Shown: positions 36,647-48,919 of the stretch, piece after piece
Position numbering within the stretch: the stretch's first letter is position 1
Layout: the number at the start of each line of letters is the position of its first letter
NCBI GenBank assembly: GCA_029747015.1
Contig: JAKOGI010000007.1
Location: 1,012,001-1,076,000 of the forward strand
From: Carnegiea gigantea
Lineage: Eukaryota > Streptophyta > Magnoliopsida > Caryophyllales > Cactaceae
Length of the DNA: 64,000 nt
Direction of reading: 5' to 3'
Made by a program: the position numbers and the translations under genes
The notes under the pieces: generated by a model
Databases searched by the model: none
What the model was told of the DNA's origin: nothing
The model's input: the letters and a program-made list of their open reading frames with translations, nothing else

Positions 36647-37153
36647 CTAGCCAAAACACTCATCTCCAGGAAGAGGACCAGGGATGTAACCTTTCTCCAG
36701 AAACTGCAATCCAAACACCACCAGAATAGCTAGCAAAGACAAGTAAGACAACCCTTCAACTGCACCCAACAAGCCATAAGGCCCATTGGGCAGACCCGAC
36801 CCGGTTCTGGCCTTGGTGTAGAGTGACCAGCCCACTATCCCAAACACAACCAGGTAGCTGACCCCTTCCAGAGCCCCAATGGACCCACCTGGTCCAGGTG
36901 GGAGCCCACAGCCAGTGGTCTTGAGGGTGTAGAGGGACCATCCGATCATCGGAGCCGAGATCAGGCCTCCGGCTATGGCTGCTTTTCCGGCGATCCCAAT
37001 ATCTTGCGTCTCATCCCTAGCTCCCTTTGCCATTGCAATGGTTGAGAATTTCGGCGAGTGTGGATAGTTCCTTGTGAATGTGCCATTTTGGGTCTTGGTA
37101 TTGTGCTGAAGTGCACGTATGAGTGAAGTGGTTGATGCAGGGGAAAGTATCAT
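36647..37153 (-). CDS. Putative plastid three-helix membrane protein with an internal repeat
   Basis: The single-exon frame encodes 168 residues. The first 40-45 residues are rich in Ser/Thr and basic residues with few acids, as in a chloroplast transit peptide. Three hydrophobic helices follow: AAIAGGLISAPMIGWSLYTL, GALEGVSYLVVFGIVGWSLY and GAVEGLSYLSLLAILVVFGL. The motif GWSLYT-X3-TGXGLPXGPXGXXGAXEGXSYL occurs twice in tandem, so the protein arose by duplication of a helix-loop unit. The C-terminus is GPLPGDECFG. I recognise the general type as a conserved plant and cyanobacterial-style thylakoid protein but cannot name it or its function. Confidence 0.75.
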   Translation of the reverse strand: MILSPASTTSLIRALQHNTKTQNGTFTRNYPHSPKFSTIAMAKGARDETQDIGIAGKAAIAGGLISAPMIGWSLYTLKTTGCGLPPGPGGSIGALEGVSYLVVFGIVGWSLYTKARTGSGLPNGPYGLLGAVEGLSYLSLLAILVVFGLQFLEKGYIPGPLPGDECFG

Positions 37154-38304
37154 ATTTTAGCTGGAGAATTGATGTTGATGGGTTTGAAGCTAATGCTCAA
37201 CAGTGGGAGTGTAAGAGATTCAGAGAAATAGAGAGATACATGTATGGTGCATTTGTGAGATCCACGAATCCTGGTTCTGGTGGAGACCTTATCCACAGCG
37301 ACTAAAAATTAGAGGGCTGCAATATCACCTACATGAATATAAGAATTCTCGAGGTTTATTAGGCTTAGATTTTCGCATGGGGAGCCCAACTAAAAGGGCC
37401 ATAGCTTTGGGCCTTGGGAGCCCAGCAGCTTCATATCGACAAATTTCGTTCTTTTCTTCTTTCTTTTTTTTGGGGGGGGGGGGGGGGAAGAGGACTATGA
37501 AAATAAACAGTGAGCTCGCAAAAATTTAAAAAAAGTTATTACATTGGTATCACAAGTCTAGAGATACCCGAAACTATGATATAATTTTGTAACACTCGGA
37601 AGGTTGACTAGTTAAACCAACCAAGGCCAACATGTACGACACAAGCCAAGGTTAAACATGTATGACGCTCTCAGAGTTACGGACTTGCGGTCCTAATGCA
37701 TGTCACAAAATTCGGAAAATTATATTGTACTTCGGGAGTATCTCCCTAGAAAAACCAAAAAAGAAACAAGCAGAAAAAAAACACAAGAAAAAGTTATTTA
37801 AAAAAAAAAAATCACATCTAGGGCCAGAATTACAATGTAAGGATTGAAAAACTTCATGTCCCAATATGCCATGAAAGTCATACGTGCCAGTGGACTAAGC
37901 CAAGGAAGTCGATACAGGATACCAGGTATGGTATTTTCAAGGGAAAGGTACATAGACAATCTTGAAGGGAAGTCCTCCAAATCTATAGCACATGAAACTT
38001 CACCAATTGTACATTAGAGAGATCTGCAATTGTTGGGTTCTTAACATTCTAGTAATCTGATATAGGGAAATCATTCTGAATGAGAAGGAAAAACATTTCC
38101 TTCTATCAGATTTCTATAGCAAATTTGTCGATCTTGATGAATGAGAATCTAAACACTACACATACATGATTTGTCCCTGTGGTAATGACTATGACGACTT
38201 CATCACGAACAACCTGCAGACGCTGCAGCATTTTGCAATCTTCTCTGCAGGCTGAGCAAGCGAAACGGTGTCGCAGCCTAAGATGTTCGATAAATCGATC
38301 ATTG
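37154..38304. other. Intergenic sequence
   Basis: It contains a T8-G16 homopolymer junction at 37464-37487 and no supported gene. The region before 38305 is the 3' flank of the DUF1195-like gene. Confidence 0.4.
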
Positions 38305-41300
38305 TCAGCTGTTCCCCATCACGGTTGCTGTCTTCCTAATTTCTGCATGCTTCAGGCTCAATTCTCGTGAACCCTGTTCAGAAAGCAACAAAAAGGCACT
38401 CAGAATTCGTAGGAGTTATCAATGTTAGATTGACAGGCGGGGGAGGGGAAGGGACTCGGTCCTCTCCTCCCCAACAATGACACACCATATCTTACCAAAA
38501 ATGTAGTTCTACAGTCATCATGCTGAGAACTAAAACAACAGGCTACCGTTTTCCTCACTTTGTAGTAGACATAAACATATTCACCTCTCGAACACCAAAA
38601 GAAAAAAAAAGAAAAAAAAGAAGCTCCTCTATGGCTCTTTCAGTGGAGAGAAATACGTCGACATTTCCAATCCACATAGGAGGGGATAGGATAGCCGCTA
38701 TACAACTTATAATTTGGCCGTGTATATGTAATATGCATCAAAGGAGCCGAGCAAGACTGTCCTACATACACCGGCTTTTCAAAGAAATTATCACATCAGC
38801 AATGCTTTCATTGATATATAGCGAAATGACGAATAGAGTAGAACCCTCAGTCCATTGTGCAATGCTGATGCCCTCAATGGTTGCAGCCTGACAATTGATA
38901 ACAAAATCCCAAGGTCAAACTAATATATACATAGTTTCCTCCTAACAAAGAAAGTAGGTGGGTCTATTGGCAACTGTCTTTCCATAGTTTTACCAAAGGC
39001 AGGCTGCTTGCATCTAAACCCCTCCGCCCAATTAGATACAACCTTGCCAACCAAGGCAGGGCTATATGAATAATAGGATGACGGTTCAAATCGCCCCCCC
39101 CCCCCAAAAGGGGAACAAAAAAAGAATATCAGCAACACCGAATTTTTAGGATTATAAAGTTCGTTTTGCAATCATTAGTCAAGCTATGATTTTTGTGACA
39201 CTATAATACCAATCACGGAATGCTCCTTGGAAACATATTTACCCCAAGTGAAGTTTCAAAACACCAGTTTCCTAATACGAACAACTGAGCCATCGTGATA
39301 GAAACACAATAAATCGTTGGAACTGGCTATCTAAATCCAGTAACATCTCATCACAAGGACGATACAAGGAAAGAAAGAGACGATTGCAGCCCAATTGAAC
39401 ATACTTCCACTATACGCGAATTCCTGAACCCAAACCAGCTATTAGTCAATACTTTGGAAAACAACGTCAGATCCATCCCTACCAGTTGGAATCATGGATG
39501 AAATCTCCCGTGGGAAAAATAAAAGGTAGGTACATCCCAGAAATATTGAAATAGATAAACGCCAAATAAGAAATAACCAATACTCAGCAGAGGACAGGTG
39601 GGAGGGGCAAGTAACCTAGAGCCGTACTTTCAAGTTCTTCACTGAAGCAGGCATGCAAGAATTATATGGACTTAGTTATCAACAAAATCTTAATCTTCCA
39701 TATCGAGCAGTGAATTCTTATATCCCAAAATTTAATGTCAGAATCTTTCAACTATGAAATCAAACGATTACATAAAAAGGCAGCTGCAAAAGCATACCAC
39801 ATTTAAAAATCCGTTTGCATAATAAAGGTTAAAAAAGTGCATGTGCCCATCACAGCACACTCTCTTCCTCGCCACAAGATTAAACTCTAGAGACTATATA
39901 TGATACAAACTACAAAGTTGCCCTGCCCCCGCATTCATCAGCTTATCTGCCTTATCATCGATATAGTGCACCACATCAACATTGATCTTTTGTTTAGCAA
40001 AATCATGGCTTCAACTGGAAACGCAGGGAAATGAAGAAGATAGATCAAGATAGCAATAGGTCTAATTAAATATTTCATCAACCCCAACAGAGATAAAGTA
40101 ATTGAGCTTTCCTTTCTTCTTTTCTGTTTTCTTTTTTTGTTTGGGGGGTGGGGGAGGGATTAGTAATTGAAACTTCAAAGGTCAAGAGCAATTAAGAAAT
40201 GGTATTTAGGTGAAGTAACTGGGTGACTTCAAGCTGTATGAGTGGTTAATATCCAGCGAAGTACGATTAACATCACCGGTCATATTGCATCATCCCCACC
40301 CAGAACAGAATTAGGAGCTAAAACCTTGAGATTTATCTCCAGATTCACACCATTTGATGTTCCATCTTGCCTTTGTACACTAAGGTCACAGCCATTATTT
40401 CCTAACCCAGTTTGGAAATAAGGAATTCGGAGCTGAAATAGCATTAAGTAAACTCTAACCTCATTCCTCAATTTCAACAAATTGGACATTGATCCCAAGG
40501 ATAGCATAATCCATTCAGGTCAGGACAGATTGCTGATATCTAATACTCCCCCCCCCCCCCCAAAAAAAAAGAAAACAAACTTCACCCCTATGTGGAAAAG
40601 AATGGCTGATAATTTCAGTGAGCTTTCAGATCCATTCGACACACTAGCCACATGCAACGACCCATGGATACCAGACAATGCGACAAATAAGCGAAATATA
40701 ACAAGGAATATGAAACAAAGAGGCATCATGAAGCTCCCTTCACATGGCTATCCAGTAGGGTTTGATAAGGAATGCTATGCTATGCTTTAGACCTGATCTA
40801 TTGTGTCCTTTAGGAAATTTATTTTACAGTATAGGCACTCACCGATGGGACGATTCCATTTTTCAGGAATTGATATAGGCCTACAGAGAGATCCCACCCA
40901 CACATCTTAAATTCTTGATTGATTGACAATCTCTTCTCCATAACTAACCAAGCATACCCACATGAACAAAGAAAAAAGCTCAAAGCTGAAATCTGTAGCA
41001 AAGATCAAAACATGCAATCATATCTGGGGTACACATTATTGGAGTCTCTCTTTTCAGTAAAGGCCACAACTTCAATATTGGGATTCAATCCCATTGAAAA
41101 CACAAACCATCCAGATCAAATTAGACCAAATCCTAATGGAATGTGAGCACATAACAAGAACCATATTTGAGGAACACATTTATTGGAATCCCTCTTTTCA
41201 GCAAAGACCAAAACTTCAGGATCGGGATTCCATCCCATTAGCTCAACAAAAGGCACACTGCCTACATCAAATTAAATCAAATCATAACACAATGTGAGCA

Positions 41301-42025
41301 TATAACAACCGTAATTGGGGAACAAATTACTGGAACCCCTCTTTTCAGCAAAGGCCAAAACTTTAAGATTGGGATTCAATCCCATAAACCCACCAAAATG
41401 CAACCCACCCTAATCAAATTAAACCAACCAATCAAGATGGTACTTACCGTTAATTGGATAGGAGGGGGATCAAGATCCATAGAACGAATAGACATCTTAG
41501 CAATCTCAGAAATTGCAGCTTCACGAACCCCAGAAACATCACTAGTCATATCCTCATATGCAGCCTCGAATGCTTGCTGCCAGAATTTGGGCAATCTGAT
41601 CCGTTTACTATTCGTGTAAACATCCCACATATACTTCACAACCTTTTCTCTCTCCTCCATTTCCTGAAAACCCCACCAAGAAAAAAACCAAAAAATATCA
41701 AAATCAACACAACCCCAGATCAAGAAATCCAGCAAAGATAGAAACTTGAGAGAGAGAAATGCACCAGAACATCAAGATCATCACCAAGGGGTGTATCAAG
41801 GTCATCGGAAAACCGGCTAAGATTACCGGCGGACCACCGGAGAGTGACGGTGCCGGTGAACATGGACCAAAATGCAAGGAGTAAAATTGCAGCCAATGCC
41901 CAGAACTTGTACCGGCCTTTACCGAATAACCCACCATCGGAGACGTCTTTCTTGGGTGCTGATGTTGCTGATAAGGTTGTGTTCGATGATGTTACTGCTG
42001 GGAGAGAATCATCATCCTTCATCAT
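38305..42025 (-). CDS. DUF1195-like single-helix membrane protein (3 exons)
   Basis: Exons are 42025-41765, 41663-41448 and 38373-38305, all in phase, giving 546 nt or 181 residues. The N-terminus is acidic and Ser-rich, followed by KGRYKFWALAAILLLAFWSM with one membrane helix at about 40-60. After it comes a soluble region with EMEEREKVVKYMWDVYTNSK and RLPKFWQQAFEAAYEDM. Exon 3 adds GSRELSLKHAEIRKTATVMG. The pattern agrees with what I remember of the plant-specific DUF1195 family, whose function is unknown; that assignment is from memory. Intron 2 is 3,074 bp, far longer than intron 1. The donor (ACG then GTAAGT) and acceptor (TTCTGAACAG) are good. Confidence 0.75.
41026..41420. repeat. Three tandem repeats of about 145 bp in intron 2
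   Basis: The phrase GGNACANATTNTTGGAA then CTCTTTTCAGCAAAGGCC then GGGATTCAATCCCAT starts near 41026, 41171 and 41317. The copies are moderately diverged. They sit immediately downstream of exon 2 of the DUF1195-like gene. Confidence 0.75.
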
Positions 42026-43202
42026 AATTAGCAGATTATTATTACTATCAAAGTGAGGGATTTGAGGGGGATTTTTGCTTTGCTAGTTGAATTTAAGTTT
42101 AATTTGGGGAAATTGGAGCATGATTTGGGTTGTTTGGACAAGAAGGGAGCTTGGAATGGTTGTACTAATGGTAGGAACTAGGACGGTTGATTTGAGGAGT
42201 GTGAAAAAGAGGGAAACGAGGATTGGGATTGAGCCGATAGCAGGAGTAACGATTCAATTAAAGGAGTAATGTAATGGGGTCAGGCAAGGAGGTGGGGGAT
42301 GGCTTGGATTTGCATTTGATGTTCCCTTTCATTGATGAGGGACCAAAATTAAGGTTCTGCTTTGTTGGGTTTTTTACCCTCTTTTTTTTTGGTTTTTTTT
42401 TTGTTTTTGCTTTGTATTATTAGATATATTCCTTTTTCAATTGTTGGTTGGACAAACTGATGTCGAATGCAAATTACAAAAATTAGTTGTTAGATATAAG
42501 CCTTAATGTTAAACTAAAATTATTTAAAAAGATTGAAAAATATGTTAAATTATTTCATAAATAGCTGTGAAGTGTCAACGGATGATTCTATTTTTTACAA
42601 AATAATGAGCAGTATTGTTGATTCATTTTTAATAATTATATATTTGTGAAAGATGTTAAATGAATTTACGATTTTATTCGAGATAAATCTAAAATTACTG
42701 CATGATTTAGTGGTGCTTTCATTTTGCGTGCCTAATAAAAAGTTTGGACAACTTAGAATTATGTACAGATCAGCCCCTTATATTGATTTTCAAGAATGTA
42801 AAATTGTGTGTTAAGCAGGCACCAAGCTATTCAATCCATGGCGTCTATACTCATTCTTCTTGTCGGTGTCGGCAGTCAATGTCATTGCTATTTGCTCGTT
42901 CGCCTGAGAAGTCAAACCACGTGAGTCAAAAATTCAATAACAATAAATGCCTTTGGGTCTTGGCCTGGTTTGGTTTGTAAGCCATTGATTAGCTAAACTG
43001 ATATAAAACAACATTACTTTGATAAGTTTGGCTCATCTCAATTACTAGAGGGTAGTCTAGTAATATTTGTCTCACCAGATAAGAGTTTAGCCCTGGACAA
43101 GAGGTTCACGGGAACGAGAAAAATGGAGTGGGTAGATTGAATGAATAAGGGGTCGCGGTTGCAATGCAGAGAATAGGGTTGGGGAAAAAGTTTTAATACT
43201 AC
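42026..43202. other. Intergenic sequence
   Basis: This includes the likely leader and promoter of the DUF1195-like gene. The open frame at 42744-42980 has no recognisable domain. Confidence 0.4.
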
Positions 43203-43528
43203 GGGCCTGTTCTTTTCGTAGGTAAATTAAGGTAGGTAAAAAAGTAAAATTGGTTGAAGTAGGTTAAATTTTTTTATGTAATAAATTGAACTTGATTAAA
43301 ATAGTAAAAGTGGATTGAAGTAGATTGAAAGGGTTGAAGTAGGTCAAGGTGGATTGAAGTAAGTTGAAGTGGGTTGAATTTTTTTATGTGATAAATTGAA
43401 CTTGGTTAAAATAGTGGAGGTGAATTGAAGTAAGTTGACGTAGATTGAAGTGAGTTGAAATAGGTTGAAGTAAATTGAAGTGGGTTGAGATTGATTTTTT
43501 AAAATTAACCCACGAAAAGAACAGGGCC
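43203..43528. mobile_element. Tourist-like MITE related to the one at 7212 (326 bp)
   Basis: The left end GGGCCTGTTCTTTTCGTAGGT and the complement of the right end GGCCCTGTTCTTTTCGTGGGT match the termini of the element at 7212. The right flank is TAA; the left flank is TAC, probably a mutated TAA. The interior is made of TTGAAGTAGGTTGAAG-type repeats, the complement of the CTTCAACCCA repeats at 7212. There is no coding capacity. Confidence 0.8.
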
Positions 43529-43661
43529 TAAGAAATTAAGTAAAAAACTAATTTAAGATCACTTTCATCAGTTTGATTGTCGATCAAATTCATGTACTAC
43601 TTTATGATCGCATGTTTAAATTAAAGAGCAATATAATGCTTAATCTAAAGAAATAAAGAAA

Positions 43662-44044
43662 GGGTAGTGATATATGTCTTGTTACAAAACACTCTTAAAT
43701 GTCTTGACTTATCATAAATTAACATGTTTTATGATTTAAAACCACAATTGTTTCAATAATTACACTTAATTATAAATTTCTAACCTTAAATATTCGTCGG
43801 TTACGCAGACAAAGTATTAACTGATACCCTAATCGCATTAACCCCATCCGCGAGTACATATGATACGTGTATTTTAGAAATGTAACAAATTATGAATAAA
43901 AATATAATGTTATACAATTTATAAGTTATAATATGCTTCCACGATCTGATCCTATCATTTTTTAATTTAAAAACATAATTGTATGTTTTTTAATCAAACA
44001 AGATACTTATAAATTGTCTTGCAGCAAGACACTTGTCATTTTGC
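43662..44044. mobile_element. MULE-type MITE, copy B (9-bp target duplication)
   Basis: It begins GGGTAGTGATATATGTCTTG and ends TTGTCATTTTGC. The flanks ATAAAGAAA are perfect 9-bp repeats (43653-43661 and 44045-44053). The length of 383 bp and the internal order match copies A, C and D. It lies 134 bp from the preceding Tourist-like MITE. Confidence 0.9.
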
Positions 44045-44053
44045 ATAAAGAAA

Positions 44054-44761
44054 ATGTAAATAAACCTAAATAAACTTAAATTTTATATCTGATGAACTTA
44101 AATTTAAATGAATAAAACCGATAATAAAGTAGGAAAAACCCTAACTCTAAATCTAATAAGTTTCATTGTTTCATAGTTAACCTGATGGTGGCCACTGGCC
44201 ACTTGATTAATTAATTGAAGAGCACCCCATGCACCAAAGTTGAAGCATTATGATCAATACAAAGGGAAATGATTGATTTTTGCCCTACTTCTACTTGGAC
44301 CTTTTAGCCTGGAGATTACTAGCTCAAAAAGGCTAATCAGCCACTATAATCTTGACAGTACTCTACTCCTAATTCAGTAGCTATTTTTCTTGGCCTCACC
44401 ATTCTCACTTGGGTGGATTCCTTCTATTTTGTCCCGAGCTAGCCAAAACATGTTCCTACATATCCTATTTACCTCGAGCACTATGTTGCCAACTGTTCCC
44501 ACGCAATTTCTGATCTCTAAGGGTCAAAGGTTTGGTTTTCATGTCAACTCAACACTTCATTGGATTCTTATCAAGCTCTTTAAATTACTATTCCCTTCAC
44601 ATACTTTTTGATAAAAATATGCTACTCTCTAGTGCTTGGTTTTGCATGTGCTCCTTGAGTGTTTACCGTAAACATCTAGAAAGTTGAATATATTATTTGC
44701 GTATTATATTTGATATCAATTTATTTAGTATAAGATTATACATACATCGATGTTACTACGT
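44054..44761. other. Intergenic sequence
   Basis: No gene or element is recognised. Confidence 0.4.
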
Positions 44762-44776
44762 ATTGCTCGATACAGT

Positions 44777-45591
44777 ATGGCTGCCAGCAGATAGCTGAGG
44801 CACTACGAAGGGTCAGATCCTCCCGTAACCCCATGTTGCTCCAAAAATTTTCCTTTCTTCTTTGGAGCATGTGGAAAGAGAGAAACATTGTAGTCTTCGA
44901 GAATAAGTTTTTTGATCTGTTAAGATGCCTTATTAAAGCAAAGAAGGCATTTGCCGAATAGCGAATCTGATCTTGTCTATCGGCTGATTGTTCAAGGAGG
45001 GGACCTTCTTCTCCCCCTCCCAAACCCTTCCACCTTGTAAGGTGGAATCCCCCACCTCCTGGATACGTCAAAATAAATTTTGATGGATCGCTCTCCAATT
45101 CATCAGCAACAGGAGGATATGTCATATGCAATTGGACGGGCAAACTACTTCAAGCAGGAACTGCCAATTATGGGACTATTTCAACAGTAGTTGCTGAAGC
45201 ACGAGCACTGAGAGATGGAGTTAGTGCGGCTATACAATCCGGATTCAATAGCCTTTGGATCGAAGGTGACAATACTACCGTCATCAAAGTATTAGCAGGC
45301 ACAACCCAAGTTCCACGGAAGATCGCCACCATTATCAAAGATATTCGTACATGGTTACATCAACATACACAATTCCAAGTCAAACATATTTATCGTGAAG
45401 TAAATATGGCAGCTGACTGGCTTTCTAAAGCTGGCCACTCTATCACGAGCTCATTTGTCTTAGATATCTGTTTCTCCCCACCGTTTAGGAGCATTCTGGA
45501 AGCGAATATTGTTAGACGTACTCTCGTGAGAAGAGGCGCCTAACATTAGTTATTTTTCATCTTTACCATTGTAAAAAAAAAAAAAAAAAAA
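44777..45591 (+). mobile_element. 5'-truncated LINE with poly(A) tail and 15-bp target duplication
   Basis: The insert ends in about 19 A residues (45573-45591). It is flanked by ATTGCTCGATACAGT (44762-44776) and ATTGCTCGATATAGT (45592-45606), a 15-bp duplication with one mismatch. Translation in the plus direction gives the plant LINE C-terminus: a FLLWSMWKERNIVVFENK segment, then after stops an RNase H-like domain (INFDGSL, AEARALRDGV, WIEGDN, VNMAADWLSKAG). Reverse transcriptase and endonuclease are missing, as expected of target-primed 5' truncation. It is a dead copy. Confidence 0.9.
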
Positions 45592-45606
45592 ATTGCTCGA
45601 TATAGT

Positions 45607-46229
45607 TAGCACATATGTCAATAAATAAATTTTCTTAAAATATTAAAATTTGTGTAATTTATAAAGCATGTCACTTGTACATACATACTATAGCTAAACT
45701 ATTATCCCGAGGTGATATTTCTCGTTTGCCTGCATACATTGGTCATGGAATATTGCTAGTGTCACACTTTCACTTCATGCACTCAAGAATAGTTGTCAAA
45801 CAAAATTTATGTTGTCTTTTGAACTTTACAAATACTAATTAGCATTTATATAAAAATAATACATTTATGAAATTTTTATTAAAAATTTAGTTTCAAACTT
45901 TACCTATATATATATATATATATCAAAATTCTATAAATGATTACAAAACATTACCTATTAATCAAAGTATATATTTAGTGCCATGATGTAACCTGGATTA
46001 AAAAAAAAAAAAACCTTATTTTCTTTTTTAAAACTAGATTATGAAAATAAAAGATAAGTTTTAAAAAAGATCAAAAAATATACTAACTCGAATCCATGCT
46101 TGTAGGACCGACAGGATCATAGAATTTTCACATGTTAATTGTTACCTGCTAAAAAAGCAGCATAAATAGCTCGTAACATACTCGGCCATTCTCTTTAGAA
46201 CATCTCAATCGTCCCTCCATAGATTCGTT

Positions 46230-46261
<32 letters not shown>
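45607..46261. other. Intergenic sequence and OFP promoter side
   Basis: A/T-rich, with a TA run near 45906. ATAAATAGC near 46163 could be a TATA element for the OVATE gene. A (GA)n run of about 14 units at 46233-46261 ends directly at the start codon. Confidence 0.45.
46233..46261. repeat. GA microsatellite in the OFP leader
   Basis: About 14 GA units abut the ATG of the OVATE gene. GA-rich leaders are common in plants. Confidence 0.9.
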
Positions 46262-46265
<4 letters not shown>

Positions 46266-47296
46266 GTAAACGTTTCATCAAGTTCCGGATATTCCGGGCG
46301 ATCCCCAGTTTCCAATCCTGCCGTTCAAAGGAGTCTTCTTCTGCCATCTCAGCCAATCCTGTCCGTTCATTCCTCCGCCTCTCATCTGCCACCACCACCG
46401 CCTCCGCCGCCCTCAAATCCACTCATCGACCACCAACACCACCACCTAAACCCCACCGCTCCTCCCTCAAGCGCCACATAAGCTTCCTAGGATCACACTT
46501 CGGCCCACGCTCCTTCCCTGCGGACTCGCGCACCGAATCATCATCCTCATCGTCCTCCCGCTTCCGTTGGGGAAGAGACCCCAAGTGGCACATCATCGCC
46601 AAGATCCCCGACTACAACAACACCGACCATTCTACCCCTCCTCGTCGCAAGATTTACACCTCCCCCAACGAAGACAAAAACGACGTCGTCCTCTTCCCGC
46701 CCCTCCCTCTGAAGAACCGGAGGCGGAGAAGGCGGAGAAGCTTCCAGAAGATCCGAGTCAGCACCTCCTCCGACAGCGGCCTCTTCAGCGACGATGACGG
46801 CAACTATGAGGAGAGAGAAAATGACGATCACGACGAGACCGATGCCTTAGTCTCCACCGACTCCTCCACTCCTCGACCCAGCAACGCCAGTAAAATCAAC
46901 AACAGTAACAACACTCAGTGTGGATCCCGCTTCAGCGGGGCCAAGATTAAGAGGTCCATGACGACGAAGAAGAAGAGGAGGTCGTTTAAGTTGGCAGCAG
47001 AGGAGGAAGTGGCGCCGGCGAGGTTGTCGGAGTTCATGAGGAAGATGGTGCCGTGCAGGGCGGTGGAAGGGAAGGTGAGAGAGAGTTTTGCAGTGGTGAA
47101 GAAGTCGGAGGATCCGTACGAGGATTTCAAGCGGTCGATGGCGGAGATGGTGGTGGAGAAGCGGATGTTTGAGGCGGCGGAGTTGGAGGAGCTCCTCCGG
47201 TGCTTTCTCTCTCTTAACTCCGTTCATCACCATGAAACCATTGTCAGAGCTTTCACCGAGATTTGGGATGCTCTGTTTTCTGAATCCTCCTCTTAG
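46262..47296 (+). CDS. OVATE family protein (transcriptional repressor)
   Basis: One exon encodes 344 residues. The C-terminus from about residue 275 is an OVATE domain: SFAVVKKSEDPYEDFKRSM, then MVVEKRMFEAAELEELLRCF, NSVHHHETIVRAFTEIWDAL. OVATE proteins are nuclear and cytoskeleton-associated regulators that repress transcription and shape organs, partly with TALE homeodomain and TRM partners. The N-terminal half is basic and Ser-rich, with KRRRSF-type stretches and RRRRRR runs that may act as nuclear signals. Intronless structure is normal for the family. The best guess from the long basic N-terminus is the OFP6/7/8 type, which is not certain. It is an isolated gene with no coding neighbour within 4 kb. 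Confidence 0.92.
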
Positions 47297-48535
47297 GCCG
47301 TACGTAGATTAATAATATGTGTAAAAATACCCATGATCAAATTAACTATATAATTAGTACGTACTATGAGAATTTCTGTCTAGACTCAAGCTTGTTTCGT
47401 TTCTAATAATGATCATGTATATTATCCATCAGATTAGTTACACTTATGTCTCGATAATGGTTAGTCATGATTTTTTGCAGTTTCGGATCAACACCTTAAT
47501 TTTTATGTGAACTTAGGCATACAACATACATAATACACAAATCTTTTCCCTGAAAAATAAAATTCGACATATTTCCAAAGTGCAGTGAATTCGCTTTACT
47601 AAACATCATGTACATCTATAGGTACGTAAGATGATATACATGCATTATATCATGCATTTTTATCATTCTTACTCAATATTTGAGTCTAGAGGAGCCAGAG
47701 TTGTAAATTTACTTGAACAGTTCAGCTCCTTCTATGTTAACATTTGGAGTTCTAACGTGGAAGCAGTTTCGACATAATTCGGACAAAGATGCCTTATTAA
47801 TATAATATAAGCTCTATCACTAAAGTCAATAGATATTTGTACAATTTTTTCTAATTTAAATTTTTAATACCATATTTGGTTGTATAAGGATGATAATTGT
47901 TAAGAGAAGTCATATAGTTAACATTTCAAAATTCAAAAATATATTACACTCAATTGCACATTAAAAGTCAAGTGCAAGTAGTTTTGAAAAGGTCAATGAA
48001 GGCACTTTAATTATAGTATTCATTTTTCTCTCAAGCTTTGTCTTTTTTTGTTGTTGATTGATCACAAATAAAAGTAGAGTCCCCACATAAATGATGAAGA
48101 GGGACTCCCTTTAATCAAAATGAATATATGTATATATATCCAATAACATAATTAATATTTAGGGAGACAATATAATGCATCCTCCTCCTCGCTGCCCCTT
48201 TGGCTATCTATTCCAATCATATCATATATCCAAGTAAATGCATGGGCCATTCAACAAATAATTAGTATGGAAACTTTGATTAAGAAAGCAGCAACCATCA
48301 TCTCATACAACACAATATGGCTAGCCTTTACGAGGGCCAATCGGCGAGCATGGCGCACAACAACTAGCATGCATGAATAACTAATCAGAGTCCTATACAT
48401 TCTCAACGGCTTAATTCTAGCTTCATCAACCTTGTCTGTCATGTGATCTGTAAGATACGAGTACATGGAATCAATCAGCCTAGAAATCACTCGACAAAAC
48501 GATCATCGGTTGTTGGAGTATGACATTAGTAAGTA
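47297..48535. other. Intergenic sequence
   Basis: This is the OFP 3' flank and A/T-rich spacer. The short frame at 48251-48490 (minus) has no recognisable domain. Confidence 0.4.
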
Positions 48536-48919
48536 GCAAAATGCTAAGTGTCTTGTTACAAGACACTTAATAGGTGTCTTATTTTGACTTAAAAATTATA
48601 CTATTATATTTTTAAATTAAAAAATGGTAGGATCGAATAGTAGAAACATATTACAGCTTATAAACTATATAAAATTATCTTTTTATGCATAATTTATCGC
48701 ATTTCTAAAATACGCATATCATGTGTACTTGCGGATATGGTTAATGCATTTAGGGTATCATTTAATATTTTATTGACATAGCCGACGAATATTCAAGATT
48801 AATAATTCATAATTAAGAATAATCATTGAGAAATTTGTGATTTTAAATCATAAAATATGTTAATTATGATAAGGCAAGACACTTAAAAGTGTCTTGCGGC
48901 AAGACATATATCACTACCC
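48536..48919. mobile_element. MULE-type MITE, copy A (10-bp target duplication)
   Basis: It begins GCAAAATGCTAAGTGTCTTG and ends TATATCACTACCC. Perfect 10-bp flanks TTAGTAAGTA lie at 48526-48535 and 48920-48929. Near the left end AAGTGTCTTGTTACAAGACA forms a perfect hairpin with a three-base loop, and a similar hairpin lies at the right end. It is 384 bp long with no coding capacity. Confidence 0.92.

Noticed and set aside
38520..40790. Open frames at 38520-38891, 38920-39171 and 40482-40790
   Set aside because: They lie in intron 2 of the DUF1195-like gene, contain homopolymer-encoded stretches and show no domain. A nested gene cannot be excluded without transcripts.
44736..45143. 135-residue minus-strand frame
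   Set aside because: It is antisense to the LINE RNase H remnant, which reads correctly on the plus strand.
46547..47233. Antisense frames of 94 and 128 residues opposite the OVATE gene
   Set aside because: They are shadows of a GC-rich coding exon with no independent domain; the sense frame has a clear OVATE domain.
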